Assembly (NCBI RefSeq): GCF_900102525.1
Contig: NZ_FNBZ01000006.1
Location: forward strand, 372,001 to 436,000
DNA length: 64,000 nt
Direction: 5' to 3'
Origin: Allobosea robiniae
Lineage (GTDB): Bacteria > Pseudomonadota > Alphaproteobacteria > Rhizobiales > Beijerinckiaceae
Positions 51,868 through 60,158 of this stretch are shown here, one piece after another (positions within the stretch are counted from its first letter, which is position 1; each line of letters begins with the position of its first letter). A model generated the notes under the pieces. That model was not told where the DNA came from, made no database searches, and saw only the letters and a program-made list of their open reading frames with translations. The position numbers and the translations under genes are program-made.

Positions 51868-52707
51868 ATGCGGGCTTTTTGGATCGCTCTTCTTTGCACG
51901 GCGATATCGACGGCAAGCTTGGCGGCAGACACCCTGGCACGGGCTCGCGAAACAGGTACGTTGCGGCTTGGCTTCCGGGTTGATGCGCCGCCGTACTCCT
52001 ATCGTACGACCAGGGGAGACCCATCCGGATATATCGTCGATCTCTGCCGCGAGGTCGCTGCCAGCGTGAAGAATACGCAAGGTATCGCTTCACTCAAGAT
52101 CGAGTATGTCGAGGTCTCTTCCACGGATCGCCTGGAAGCGCTGCGTGATGGAAGGGTCGATCTTCTTTGTGACCCGACTTCGATGACCATGTCGCGGCGC
52201 GCCATCGTTGATTTTTCACTCCCGACCTTCATTGATGGCGCCGGAGTTCTCCACCGGAGTGACGAAGTCGTCCGCCTCGAGGATCTGCGCGGCAAAAAGG
52301 TCGGCGTATTACGAGGCACGACGACCGAGGAAGTCCTGAAGGCCACCTTGGCGCAACTCGGAATCCAGGCCGAGATCATTCCGATGCCGACGCATCCTGA
52401 CGGTGTCCGGAGCCTCTCCGCAGGAAAGATCGACGCCTATTTCGCGGATCGCGGGATCCTCAGCTATCATCTGCTGAACAGCCCGAGCCGCTCTGGCATG
52501 AAGCTTTCCGACCAGTATTTCACGTTTGAGACCTACGCGCTGGCTCTGCCGCGCGGCGACGAAAAGCTGCGTTTGCTCGTCGATGCCACGCTGGCGGAGC
52601 TCTATCGCACGGATCGCGTGAAGGAGATTTATGCCCGTAGCTTTGGGAGCTTCCCGCCCGATCAGTTCACGCGTGCCCTCTTCGTCATCAATGGCGTGCC
52701 GAAGTAA
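51868..52707 (+). CDS. Periplasmic solute-binding protein family 3 (amino-acid type)
   Basis: A 279-residue exported protein: signal peptide 'MRAFWIALLCTAISTASLA' then the SBP_bac_3 fold ('TGTLRLGFRVDAPPYSYR', 'GYIVDLCREVAASV', 'RLEALRDGRVDLLCDPTSMT', 'DLRGKKVGVLRGTTTEE'). Arg in 'TSMTMSRRAIVDFS' usually contacts the ligand carboxylate. GGAGG lies 6 nt before ATG 51868. No ABC permease or ATPase genes accompany it, so it is an orphan binding protein or a sensor partner. Confidence 0.88.
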   Translation: MRAFWIALLCTAISTASLAADTLARARETGTLRLGFRVDAPPYSYRTTRGDPSGYIVDLCREVAASVKNTQGIASLKIEYVEVSSTDRLEALRDGRVDLLCDPTSMTMSRRAIVDFSLPTFIDGAGVLHRSDEVVRLEDLRGKKVGVLRGTTTEEVLKATLAQLGIQAEIIPMPTHPDGVRSLSAGKIDAYFADRGILSYHLLNSPSRSGMKLSDQYFTFETYALALPRGDEKLRLLVDATLAELYRTDRVKEIYARSFGSFPPDQFTRALFVINGVPK

Positions 52708-52995
52708 GCGCGCGTCAGCGAACGTTACATCTGCGGACGCACGGGCGTCCGATTTCCGGGCCATAATCCAGTGGCTTCGCACTTCGTCGCAAATGAGATT
52801 GGCAGCTCGCTCAATACGAGAAGCAGATCGCCATGGCCAATTTGATGGCCTCCCCTGCGGCGTGGCGCGCAGGGCACGAGGCATCATGCCAGCGGATTCA
52901 GGAAGGGCTTTGCCGGAAGTATGCCCGGACAATACAGATCCGAGATGGCAGGAGCGGTTTCGGCGAGACTGCTTGAGCGGGGGGCGCCTGCAATC
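52708..52995. other. Intergenic gap, possible gene debris
   Basis: 288 nt without a supported gene. A frame near 52890-52980 gives a short stretch reminiscent of small antitoxin-like proteins, but no start or full product is visible. Confidence 0.3.
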
Positions 52996-53454
52996 TCACA
53001 GGCCTGCGCCGATCCGCAGTGCCTCCTCTGCCTCGCTGATCCGGTGGGATAGCGGCATCGTGACGTCCTGGCCGGGCTGCGGACGCAGGGCGCGCAGGGC
53101 CAGATCGCAGACGCGGTCGGTAAGTTCCGATAGGGATGCGGCGGCATGAAGGGGCAGGACCGCCAGGGCGGCCTCGGCGAAGAGATCGCGGGCATCGATG
53201 ACGTGCTCGGGCGCCAGTTCCGGAAACGCCGCGAACACCGCCGCCAGGCCGCCACCATGATCGCCCGTGCGCGCGCCAAGAGCTGCGATGAAATGCGCGA
53301 GATCGTGCTCGAATTCGGACCAGCGGTTGCCGACGACGCGATCGAGCGGGCGACGCAAGCCAGAATGGGCGCGCAGCCGCTCGCTCAGGGTAGCGACGAC
53401 GTCATGCAGGCTGTCCTCGTCGAGGCCGAAGGCTTGTTCGAATACCAGTCGCAT
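52996..53454 (-). CDS. Conserved helical protein of unknown function linked to nsrR
   Basis: A 152-residue soluble, mostly helical protein with several His and acidic residues ('EFEHDLAHFIAALGARTGDH', 'LPLHAAASLSELTDRVCDLALRAL'). Start ATG at 53454 with GGGAG upstream. It lies 58 nt downstream of nsrR on the same strand and probably shares its transcript. No family recognised. The His/Glu spacing does not match a clear haem or di-iron motif. Confidence 0.65.
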   Translation of the reverse strand: MRLVFEQAFGLDEDSLHDVVATLSERLRAHSGLRRPLDRVVGNRWSEFEHDLAHFIAALGARTGDHGGGLAAVFAAFPELAPEHVIDARDLFAEAALAVLPLHAAASLSELTDRVCDLALRALRPQPGQDVTMPLSHRISEAEEALRIGAGL

Positions 53455-53512
53455 CGTTGGCCGCTCCCTTCTGCCGCCCCAGAGCCCTTGAAGGCCGCCA
53501 CGATGATCCGCC

Positions 53513-53941
53513 TCAAGCCGCCGGCGCGATGCCGAAATCCGCCGGGTTCAGCATCAGATCGGCCAGGGTGTAGCAATCGATCGTGGCGAGGAAGGCGGCC
53601 AGCGCCTCGTGAAGAACGCCCTGGAGCCGGCAGCGCGGCGCGATCGTGCAGCCATTGCCGCCGCCGAAGCACTCGACCAGCGCGAAATCCGGTTCCGTCA
53701 GGCGCAGGACCTCGCCGATCCCGATCTCCGACGGCGCCTTGGCCAGGGCGAGCCCGCCGGAGCGACCGCGGACCGCCCGGAGGAACCCGGCCCTGGTGAG
53801 CTGGTTGCAGACCTTCATCAAATGCGTGCGCGAAATCCGATAGGTGGCAGCGGTCTCCTCGATCGTGATCAGGCGCTCATTCCGGCTCGCCGCATACATC
53901 AGGACCCTGAGTGAATAATCGGAAAATTGCGTCAGTCGCAT
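53513..53941 (-). CDS. nsrR: Nitric oxide-sensing Rrf2 family repressor NsrR
   Basis: A 142-residue winged-helix repressor whose iron-sulfur cluster is destroyed by NO. 'MRLTQFSDYSLRVLMYAASR' and the recognition region 'TYRISRTHLMKVCNQLTRAGFL' are typical, and the cluster ligands are C91, C98 and C104 in 'VECFGGGNGCTIAPRCRL', the NsrR spacing rather than the IscR one. It sits next to norCBQD and nirK. Two NsrR-like operators lie at 54263-54318. Confidence 0.92.
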   Translation of the reverse strand: MRLTQFSDYSLRVLMYAASRNERLITIEETAATYRISRTHLMKVCNQLTRAGFLRAVRGRSGGLALAKAPSEIGIGEVLRLTEPDFALVECFGGGNGCTIAPRCRLQGVLHEALAAFLATIDCYTLADLMLNPADFGIAPAA

Positions 53942-53992
53942 CAGGCATCCCGAATGTTCCGGCCGGCCATTCCGTTAGGTCGTTGCCTTACG

Positions 53993-54029
53993 ACGGGACG
54001 TGGGCGAGACGGGACGTGGGCGAGACGGG
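53993..54029. repeat. Short tandem repeat upstream of nsrR
   Basis: ACGGGACGTGGGCGAG is repeated twice in perfect tandem (53993-54008, 54009-54024), followed by ACGGG of a third copy. Lies about 50-90 nt upstream of the nsrR start. Confidence 0.7.
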
Positions 54030-54132
54030 CCTGGCCTTGCAGCCCTTCCGCGCCATGCGGGGCCGCGCCCTGACGTTCTCGCCGACATGTCTCAAATCCG
54101 CGAGACGACTGCGCGCGCAAACCGCGCGAGCG

Positions 54133-54246
54133 TTAGGCGAAGACCATGACGAACGCCATTCCGACAACGACCAGAACAAGTCCCCATATCAGCATCGGCA
54201 CCAACGTGCTGGCGGTGCCGGAAGTGTCACGCGGTCGGCCGATCAT
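54133..54246 (-). CDS. Small single-helix membrane protein (37 residues)
   Basis: ATG at 54246 (complement), TAA at 54133-54135. The product begins MIGRPRDTSGTAST and then has one hydrophobic helix rich in Val, Leu and Met ('LVPMLIWGLVLVVVGMAFV'), ending at Ala37. AAGGGAAG precedes the start by about 7 nt on the minus strand, and two NsrR-like operators lie just upstream. It is too short for standard gene callers. Function unknown; a small subunit or regulator in NO metabolism is a guess. Confidence 0.6.
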   Translation of the reverse strand: MIGRPRDTSGTASTLVPMLIWGLVLVVVGMAFVMVFA

Positions 54247-54262
54247 GGCTGGCTTCCCTTGA

Positions 54263-54285
54263 AAGATATATTCTCAATCGATCTT
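54263..54285. promoter_or_regulatory. NsrR-like operator 1
   Basis: A 23-nt imperfect palindrome (AAGAT...ATCTT) that agrees with 18 of 23 positions of the NsrR consensus AAGATGYATTTNAAATRCATCTT. It lies 17 nt upstream of the small membrane protein gene. Confidence 0.55.
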
Positions 54286-54295
54286 TATCGTGGAA

Positions 54296-54318
54296 AAGAT
54301 GCATTGTAAATTCCGGTT
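54296..54318. promoter_or_regulatory. NsrR-like operator 2 (strong left half)
   Basis: AAGATGCATTGTAAAT matches the left half of the NsrR consensus perfectly (AAGATGCATT) and the central AAAT; the right half is degenerate. It lies 10 nt beyond operator 1. Confidence 0.5.
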
Positions 54319-54435
54319 TCACGCTGAGCTGCCATGGCGCGACGCCGCGGCATGCAATCTCCCAACGCATGAAGGTCTGCTTCGGCCGGAGGCGGAGAGC
54401 GGCATCGTTCAAGCGAGCGATCCATGACGGGAGGT

Positions 54436-54449
54436 TTGAGCCACCGCAA
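54436..54449. promoter_or_regulatory. NnrR/DNR/Fnr-type box for the DUF6455 gene
   Basis: TTG-N8-CAA (TTGAGCCACCGCAA). A -10-like GATAGT at 54472-54477 begins 36 nt after the box start, so the site would be centred near -41.5 (class II activation). Confidence 0.55.
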
Positions 54450-54500
54450 CGAACGTCGCCACCAACGGGTCGATAGTCGCGTGGAAGCTTGGAGGTTGTC

Positions 54501-54887
54501 ATGCAGATCGTCGAAGCGGTTCGCCAGTGGTGGCGCGTTCAATCCTACCTGAAAAAGCTCGAAGCTCTCGGTCCGACGGCGATGGCCGAGTTGGCCCGGG
54601 ACAATGCCATTCCCGAAGCTGATCTGCGCCAGCTCGTATCCCGCAGCGACACAGATTCCGCACTGCTTCCCCGACTGCTCGTGCGCCTGGGGATCGACCC
54701 CGAACAACTGGCTCGCAGGCAAGCGAGCGTGATGCGGGACATGGCGATCGTCTGCGCGGGATGTGCGATGACACGCCGATGCCGCAGCGACCTCAGCCAG
54801 CAAGACGCTCCCCTGCGCCACGGGCGATATTGCCCGAACACGGAAACCATCAAAGCGCTGCGTCAAGGTTCCAGACCGATCTCGTGA
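54501..54887 (+). CDS. DUF6455 family protein
   Basis: A 128-residue soluble protein. The C-terminal part holds four Cys (C85, C88, C94, C111) in 'MAIVCAGCAMTRRCRSDL' and 'RYCPN', the DUF6455 pattern, probably a metal or redox site. The N-terminal half is helical. ATG 54501 follows GGAGG. An NnrR-type box and -10 lie upstream, so it appears co-regulated with the nor and nir genes. Confidence 0.8.
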   Translation: MQIVEAVRQWWRVQSYLKKLEALGPTAMAELARDNAIPEADLRQLVSRSDTDSALLPRLLVRLGIDPEQLARRQASVMRDMAIVCAGCAMTRRCRSDLSQQDAPLRHGRYCPNTETIKALRQGSRPIS

Positions 54888-55160
54888 CCAGGCGGATCCT
54901 TGAGCACTGCTGATCCAGCTGTTGCTCATGCCTGCGCTTTACGCAGACCAAGAGCCGCCGCCAGATACCGAGCATGATCTGCCCGCGATCGAGTGGAGTG
55001 CTCGAATGCAAAACAGGTCGGGCAAGGGTGAGGTAGCGGCAGCTTGGCATGGGTCGACGGCGCCATTGCCGCGATCGAGGCGGACCAGAGCCGCTCCGCC
55101 GACACGCATCTGTGGAAGCTGGATGTACCGGCGCTGACGGGGTTGAGCTGTATCTGAAGG
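54888..55160. other. Region with no intact gene upstream of the Crp/Fnr fragment
   Basis: Short frames on both strands, none with a start signal or recognisable domain. It may contain decayed upstream parts of the Crp/Fnr gene. Confidence 0.4.
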
Positions 55161-55319
55161 ATGAATCGACGCAGGCTCGCTGCATTGACCGGAACAACCC
55201 TGTACAATGTCTCGCGCATCCTGACCGGTTGGGAGCGGCGTGGCACCCTCGCCGGCAGCCGGCGGACGCTGGTGGTACGCGACATCCCCGCACTGATGAA
55301 CCTGGCGACCGCGGCATAG
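55161..55319 (+). pseudogene. Crp/Fnr family regulator (NnrR/DNR-like), C-terminal HTH fragment
   Basis: The frame from 55161 to the TAG at 55317 reads 'MNRRRLAALTGTTLYNVSRI' followed by 'LTGWERRGTLAGSRRTLVVR', a clear Crp/Fnr winged helix-turn-helix C-terminus. The codons just before it continue in another frame ('GVELYLK'), as expected before this HTH, showing a frameshift. The cNMP-like sensor domain is missing. This is the remnant of a regulator such as NnrR or DNR next to the nor genes. Confidence 0.75.
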
Positions 55320-55390
55320 GTCGATCGCAATCTCTGAAGCCGGCTCCCCTACGCCGACAGAAAGCGCTCGGGAGGTAGCCTCCTCCCTGT

Positions 55391-55404
55391 TTGCCCAAAC
55401 GCAA
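55391..55404. promoter_or_regulatory. NnrR/DNR/Fnr-type box for norCBQD
   Basis: TTGCCCAAACGCAA, TTG-N8-CAA with the TTGC...CGCAA form of NnrR sites. A -10-like TATCAC begins 36 nt after the box start (55427-55432), about 90 nt before norC. Confidence 0.65.
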
Positions 55405-55519
55405 AGAAGCCTCCGGGCCGCCTCGCTATCACCGGCTCGCCCCTGCCTTCCGCATACGGGCTTTCACGCGCCGGTTTCGCCGGCATCCCCGCAAGCCCTC
55501 GCAACGGAAGGGTGAACGC

Positions 55520-55972
55520 ATGTCCGAACGTCTGACAAAGGCGGGAGCCCGAAATGTCTTCTACGGCGGATCGATCTTCTTCTTCGCTATCTTCGTCGGG
55601 CTCACCGCCCATAGCCACTGGTTCATGCGGACGCAGTCGACCGATGAATCGACGCTGACCCCGGCCGTCGCCCGCGGCAAGCATGTCTGGGAGCGCAACT
55701 CCTGCATCAACTGCCACACGCTGCTCGGCGAGGGCGCCTATTTCGCGCCCGAGCTCGGCAATGTCTGGAAGCGCTATGGCGGTGACAAGGATGCGACCGG
55801 CGCGCGCGAGAGCCTGAAGGCCTGGATGGCGGCGCAGCCGACCGGGATCGAGGGCCGGCGCCAGATGCCGCAATTCAACCTGACCGAGCAGGAACTCAAC
55901 GATCTCGCCGATTTCCTAGAATGGACGAGCCGGATCAAGACCCAGAACTGGCCGCCCAACGATGCCGGCTGA
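55520..55972 (+). CDS. norC: Nitric oxide reductase cytochrome c subunit
   Basis: A 150-residue membrane-anchored cytochrome c that feeds electrons to NorB. An N-terminal helix ('VFYGGSIFFFAIFVGLTAHS') anchors it, and the haem motif is C62-I-N-C65-H66 with the axial Met116 in 'RRQMPQFN'. 'HTLLGEGAYFAPELGNVWKR' is family-specific. GGAAGGG precedes the ATG. norB follows after 22 nt. Confidence 0.96.
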   Translation: MSERLTKAGARNVFYGGSIFFFAIFVGLTAHSHWFMRTQSTDESTLTPAVARGKHVWERNSCINCHTLLGEGAYFAPELGNVWKRYGGDKDATGARESLKAWMAAQPTGIEGRRQMPQFNLTEQELNDLADFLEWTSRIKTQNWPPNDAG

Positions 55973-55994
55973 GATGTCGCGACAGGAGAGAGCC

Positions 55995-57359
55995 ATGCCA
56001 GGCTACAATACGACGAGATATCAGACCCAGAGCGTCGCGATGCTCTATTTCTACGGCGCGCTTGCGCTGTTCGTCGCGCAGGTCGCCTTCGGGGTCGTGG
56101 CGGGATTGATCTATGTCCTGCCCAACACGTTGTCGGTCGTTCTGCCTTTCAACATCGTGCGCATGATCCACACCAACGCGCTGGTGGTGTGGCTGCTGCT
56201 CGGTTTCATGGGCGCGACCTATTACCTGCTGCCGGAGGAGGCGCAGACCGAACTCTACAGCCGCAAGATCGCGGTCATCCAGTTCTGGCTGTTCTTCGTC
56301 GCAGCGGCGGTCGCCGTCGTCGGCTATCTCTTCCGCATCCATGAGGGCCGGGAGTTCCTGGAGCAGCCCTTCGCGATCAAGGTCGGCATCGTCGTCGTCG
56401 TGCTGATGTTCCTGTTCAACATCACCATGACCTCTCTGAAAGGCCGCAAGACCACGGTCACCAACATCCTGCTCTTTGGCCTCTGGGGCCTGGCGATCTT
56501 CTTCCTCTTCGCCTTCTACAACCCGGTCAACCTGGCGCTCGACAAGATGTACTGGTGGTACGTCATCCATCTCTGGGTCGAGGGCGTCTGGGAGCTGATC
56601 ATGGCTTCCGTGCTGGCCTTCCTGATGATCAAGCTCAACGGCGTCGACCGCGAGGTCGTCGAGAAGTGGCTCTACGTCATCGTCGGGCTCGCGCTGTTTT
56701 CCGGCATCCTCGGCACCGGCCACCACTACTACTGGATCGGTGCACCTGGATATTGGCAGTGGATCGGCTCGCTGTTCTCGACGCTCGAGGTCGCGCCCTT
56801 CTTCACCATGATCCTCTTCACCGTCCAGATGACCTGGAAGGCCGGCCGTAACCATCCCAACAGGGCGGCATTGCTCTGGTCGGTCGGCTGTTCGGTGATG
56901 GCCTTCATCGGCGCCGGCATCTGGGGCTTCCTCAACACCTTGTCCTTCGTCAACTACTACACCCACGGCACGCAGTTGACGGCGGCCCACGGCCACCTCG
57001 CCTTCTTCGGCGCCTATGTGATGCTGAATCTCGCGGTGATGGCCTACGCCATTCCCGAGCTGAAGAACCGCGCGCCCTACAACCAGTGGCTCTCGATCGC
57101 GAGCTTCTGGCTGATGGTGCCCGCAATGATGGTGATGACCTTCGCGCTGACCTTCGCCGGCGTGGTGCAGGCGCATCTCCAGCGCGTGCTCGGCCAGTAC
57201 TTCATGGAGGTCCAGGATCAGCTCGTGCTGTTCTACTGGATCCGGCTCGGCTCCGGCGTCGTGGTGGTGATCTCGGCGCTGATGTTCGCCTGGGCCGTGC
57301 TGGTGCCCGGCCGCGAGCGCAGCGCCGGCGCCATCGCTCTCGCCCAACCGGCAGAATGA
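55995..57359 (+). CDS. norB: Nitric oxide reductase large subunit (cNOR)
   Basis: A 454-residue 12-helix haem-copper oxidase relative reducing 2 NO to N2O at a haem b3/non-haem iron centre. Haem and FeB ligands are visible in 'NIVRMIHTNALVVWLLLGFMG' (first His), 'HLWVEGVWELI' (FeB His and Glu), 'GTGHHYYWIG' (His pair) and 'GHLAFFGAYVMLNLAVMAYA' (His). It lacks the N-terminal quinol-oxidising extension of qNOR, in line with the norC gene. ATG 55995 has AGGAGAG upstream. Confidence 0.97.
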   Translation: MPGYNTTRYQTQSVAMLYFYGALALFVAQVAFGVVAGLIYVLPNTLSVVLPFNIVRMIHTNALVVWLLLGFMGATYYLLPEEAQTELYSRKIAVIQFWLFFVAAAVAVVGYLFRIHEGREFLEQPFAIKVGIVVVVLMFLFNITMTSLKGRKTTVTNILLFGLWGLAIFFLFAFYNPVNLALDKMYWWYVIHLWVEGVWELIMASVLAFLMIKLNGVDREVVEKWLYVIVGLALFSGILGTGHHYYWIGAPGYWQWIGSLFSTLEVAPFFTMILFTVQMTWKAGRNHPNRAALLWSVGCSVMAFIGAGIWGFLNTLSFVNYYTHGTQLTAAHGHLAFFGAYVMLNLAVMAYAIPELKNRAPYNQWLSIASFWLMVPAMMVMTFALTFAGVVQAHLQRVLGQYFMEVQDQLVLFYWIRLGSGVVVVISALMFAWAVLVPGRERSAGAIALAQPAE

Positions 57360-57423
57360 CGCCTCCGCCCGCCGGCCACCGGCCGGCGGGCTGCTGCCCT
57401 CCTGATTGCACTGGATGCCCGCG

Positions 57424-58245
57424 ATGAACATGATCCCGCGCCCGCCGACCCTGGCCTCCGCCGACACCATCGACATTCCCGCCTACACCGCCTCCGGCAA
57501 CGAGCGCTTCCTGTTCGAGAAGGCCTGGGAGCGGCGTCTGCCGCTGCTGCTGAAGGGCCCGACCGGCTCGGGTAAGACCCGCTTCGTCGCGCATATGGCG
57601 GAAAAGCTCGGCCTGCCGCTCTTCACGGTCGCCTGCCATGACGACCTCTCGGCCGCCGATCTCACCGGTCGCCACCTGCTCAAGGGCGGCGAGACCGTCT
57701 GGGTCGACGGCCCGCTGACGCGGGCGGTGCGTGAGGGCGGGCTCTGCTATCTCGACGAGATCGTCGAGGCCCGCAAGGACGTGGCGGTGGTGCTGCATCC
57801 GCTCACCGACGACCGGCGCATCCTGCCGCTGGAGCGCACCGGCGAGCTGCTCTCCGCCCCGCCCGCCTTCATGATCGCGGTCTCCTACAACCCCGGCTAC
57901 CAGAACCTGCTGAAAAACCTGAAGCCCTCGACCCGCCAGCGCTTCGTCTCGATCAGCTTCGACTTCCTGCCGCGCGAGCAGGAGACCGCCGTAGTCGCGC
58001 GGGAAAGCGGCCTCGACGAAGCTGCGGTCGTACCGCTGGTCGACCTCGCCCGGCGCCTGCGCACGCTCAAGGGCCAGGATATCGAAGAGGGCGTCTCGAC
58101 CCGCCTCATCGTCTATGCCGCAAGCCTGATCGCGGCCGGCCTGCCCCGACAGGAAGCCGTGATGGCCGCGATCATCGAGCCCCTCACCGACGAGCCGGAA
58201 GTCCGGGCCGGGCTGGTCGAAATCGCCCGCGCCGTTCTCGGCTAG
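57424..58245 (+). CDS. norQ: NorQ, MoxR-type AAA+ ATPase for nitric oxide reductase maturation
   Basis: A 273-residue AAA+ ATPase of the CbbQ/NirQ/NorQ group. Walker A is 'LLKGPTGSGKTRFV', Walker B 'GLCYLDEIVEA', and 'YNPGYQNLLKNLKPSTRQRF' includes the sensor and arginine-finger region. With NorD it inserts the non-haem iron of NorB. I start at ATG 57424 (MNMIPRPP); in-frame starts at 57415 and 57406 exist. Nine nt separate it from norD. Confidence 0.93.
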   Translation: MNMIPRPPTLASADTIDIPAYTASGNERFLFEKAWERRLPLLLKGPTGSGKTRFVAHMAEKLGLPLFTVACHDDLSAADLTGRHLLKGGETVWVDGPLTRAVREGGLCYLDEIVEARKDVAVVLHPLTDDRRILPLERTGELLSAPPAFMIAVSYNPGYQNLLKNLKPSTRQRFVSISFDFLPREQETAVVARESGLDEAAVVPLVDLARRLRTLKGQDIEEGVSTRLIVYAASLIAAGLPRQEAVMAAIIEPLTDEPEVRAGLVEIARAVLG

Positions 58246-58254
58246 GAGCCTGCC

Positions 58255-60147
58255 ATGCTGGACTTCCTCGAAATGGAAGAGACGGTTGGGCGCTTCTGGC
58301 ACAGGCTGGTCGGCGACACCGCGAGCCTGCCGCATCATCCGCAAGCCGCAGTGACGCTCACGAGCATGGCACCGACGCTCGCGGTCTGCTTCCACGGCTT
58401 CGGCGGCGAACCCGGTGTCCGGATTGTCCCAGCGCGCGAACGCGCCGCCGGCCACCGGCTCAACCTGCGCCAGCGCATCGGCCTCGGGGAGGAAAGATTG
58501 GCGCAGGCGCTGCGCACCCCGGATAGCCTGCAACTACCGGCACAGATAACGCTGTTTCCGCAGCCCGGATTGAATCGCGACCTCTATGTCTGGCTCGCCG
58601 CGGCCATGGCCGCGGTACCTCCTGCTCCCCTGACGCAGACCGATCCGCTTCGGCGCGACCTCGCGCTGATCGCCGCGGCGCGCGCACTGGTCGCGACGGT
58701 TCTCAAGGCCTTTCCCGGCCTTGTCCCGGTCTATCGCCGATTGGCGGACGCCTTAGTCGCCAGCCGCCGTCGAGAGGGCCTGCCAGCGACAGAGGCAAAG
58801 GTGGAAGCGTTGATCTGTGAGCTGTTGCGAGGCGAGGCGGTCGACTTGTCCCCGGCAAACTGGAAGGCGTCCGCTCCGTCTGGCTATCTACCCGCGCTCG
58901 GCGTGCCGCTTTGGCCCTTGGCAAGCGCAGTGGTTCCAGCCCGAACGCGCCGCCGCGGCGAGGAGCAGCAGCCGCCGGCCTCGGTCAAAGCCGAGGAGCA
59001 GATGAAGGCCTATGCCGCCAGCCGCGACGAGACGGCGGAAGAATGGCGCGAGCGCAGCCCCTTCATCCTCAACCGCTTCGAGAAGATCCTGGCGATGTCG
59101 GAGATGGTCGCGGTCGACCGCCCTTCCGACGACGGTGAGGAACACGATCCCGAGGCCGCCGCCGAACTCGACGACATGGTACTGAGCGAGCGGAAGGGCC
59201 GCCCGGCCTCGCGCTTTCGCTTCGATCTCGATCTGCCGCCGGAAGCGATGGACGAGACGGCCCTGGCCGGCGCCCTGACCTATCCGGAATGGGATTTCCG
59301 CAGCGCCTCCTATCGCGAGGATCACTGTCGCGTGCTCGCCGCCATGGCGCAGCAGGAGTTGGTGCCCCCGGTGCAGGATGCCGCGACACGTGCGCTGGTG
59401 CGCCAGGTTCGCCGCCGGTTCGAGGCGCTGCGTCCCTTGCGCGAGCCGCAACGCGGCCAGGTCGACGGCCCCGACCTCGATCTCGACGCGGTGGTGCGTC
59501 GCCAGGCCGATCTGGCTGCCGGCGGCTCCGGCAGCGACCGCATCCATCTGGCGAGCCGGCCGCAGGCGCATGACCTCGCCGTGACCACGCTGATGGACGT
59601 TTCGCTCTCGACCGATTCCTGGTTCGACGATCTGCGCGTGCTCGATGTCGAGAAACAGGCGCTCACCGTCTTCGCCCACGGGCTCGCCGCCTGCGGCGAC
59701 CGCCACGAGATCCTGACCTTCACCTCGCGTCGGCGCGAGTGGGTTCGAATCGAGACGGTGAAACGTTTTGACGAGGCGATGGGGCCGGCAGTCGAGGCCC
59801 GCATCGCCGCGCTGAAGCCCGGCTACTATACCCGGATTGGCACCGCGATCCGCCATGCCGCTGCCGGCCTCAAGGCACGGCCTGACCGGCGCAAGCTCCT
59901 GCTCGTCCTCACCGATGGCAAGCCCAACGATATCGACCATTACGAGGGCCGCTTTGCCATGGAGGATACCCGCATGGCGGTGATCGAGGCGCGCCGCGCC
60001 GGCATTTGCGTCTTCGCCGTCACGGTCGACCGCGAGTCGCGCGCCTATATCCCGCATCTCTTCGGCCGCAACGGCCATGCCGTGGTCTCGCGGCTCGACC
60101 GCCTGCCAGCGGCCCTGCCGGCGATCTACCGCGCGCTCGCGACGTGA
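58255..60147 (+). CDS. norD: NorD, VWA-domain partner of NorQ
   Basis: A 630-residue protein needed for active nitric oxide reductase. The N-terminal 350 residues are a variable helical region, and the C-terminal VWA domain has the MIDAS motif 'LMDVSLSTDSWFDD' with 'VLTDGKPNDIDHYEGR' later. VWA-containing partners of MoxR ATPases recruit the ATPase to its target. It is the last of the four nor genes here; norE/norF are not recognised. Confidence 0.93.
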   Translation: MLDFLEMEETVGRFWHRLVGDTASLPHHPQAAVTLTSMAPTLAVCFHGFGGEPGVRIVPARERAAGHRLNLRQRIGLGEERLAQALRTPDSLQLPAQITLFPQPGLNRDLYVWLAAAMAAVPPAPLTQTDPLRRDLALIAAARALVATVLKAFPGLVPVYRRLADALVASRRREGLPATEAKVEALICELLRGEAVDLSPANWKASAPSGYLPALGVPLWPLASAVVPARTRRRGEEQQPPASVKAEEQMKAYAASRDETAEEWRERSPFILNRFEKILAMSEMVAVDRPSDDGEEHDPEAAAELDDMVLSERKGRPASRFRFDLDLPPEAMDETALAGALTYPEWDFRSASYREDHCRVLAAMAQQELVPPVQDAATRALVRQVRRRFEALRPLREPQRGQVDGPDLDLDAVVRRQADLAAGGSGSDRIHLASRPQAHDLAVTTLMDVSLSTDSWFDDLRVLDVEKQALTVFAHGLAACGDRHEILTFTSRRREWVRIETVKRFDEAMGPAVEARIAALKPGYYTRIGTAIRHAAAGLKARPDRRKLLLVLTDGKPNDIDHYEGRFAMEDTRMAVIEARRAGICVFAVTVDRESRAYIPHLFGRNGHAVVSRLDRLPAALPAIYRALAT

Positions 60148-60158
60148 GGACAGCTGCC

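Noticed and set aside
52850..52980. Fragment resembling a small MazE/DUF3018-like antitoxin
   Set aside because: Only a weak resemblance over about 20 residues, with no start codon or toxin partner.
53993..54029. CRISPR-like repeat
   Set aside because: Two direct copies without spacers are a simple tandem repeat. No CRISPR array or cas gene was seen anywhere in the window.
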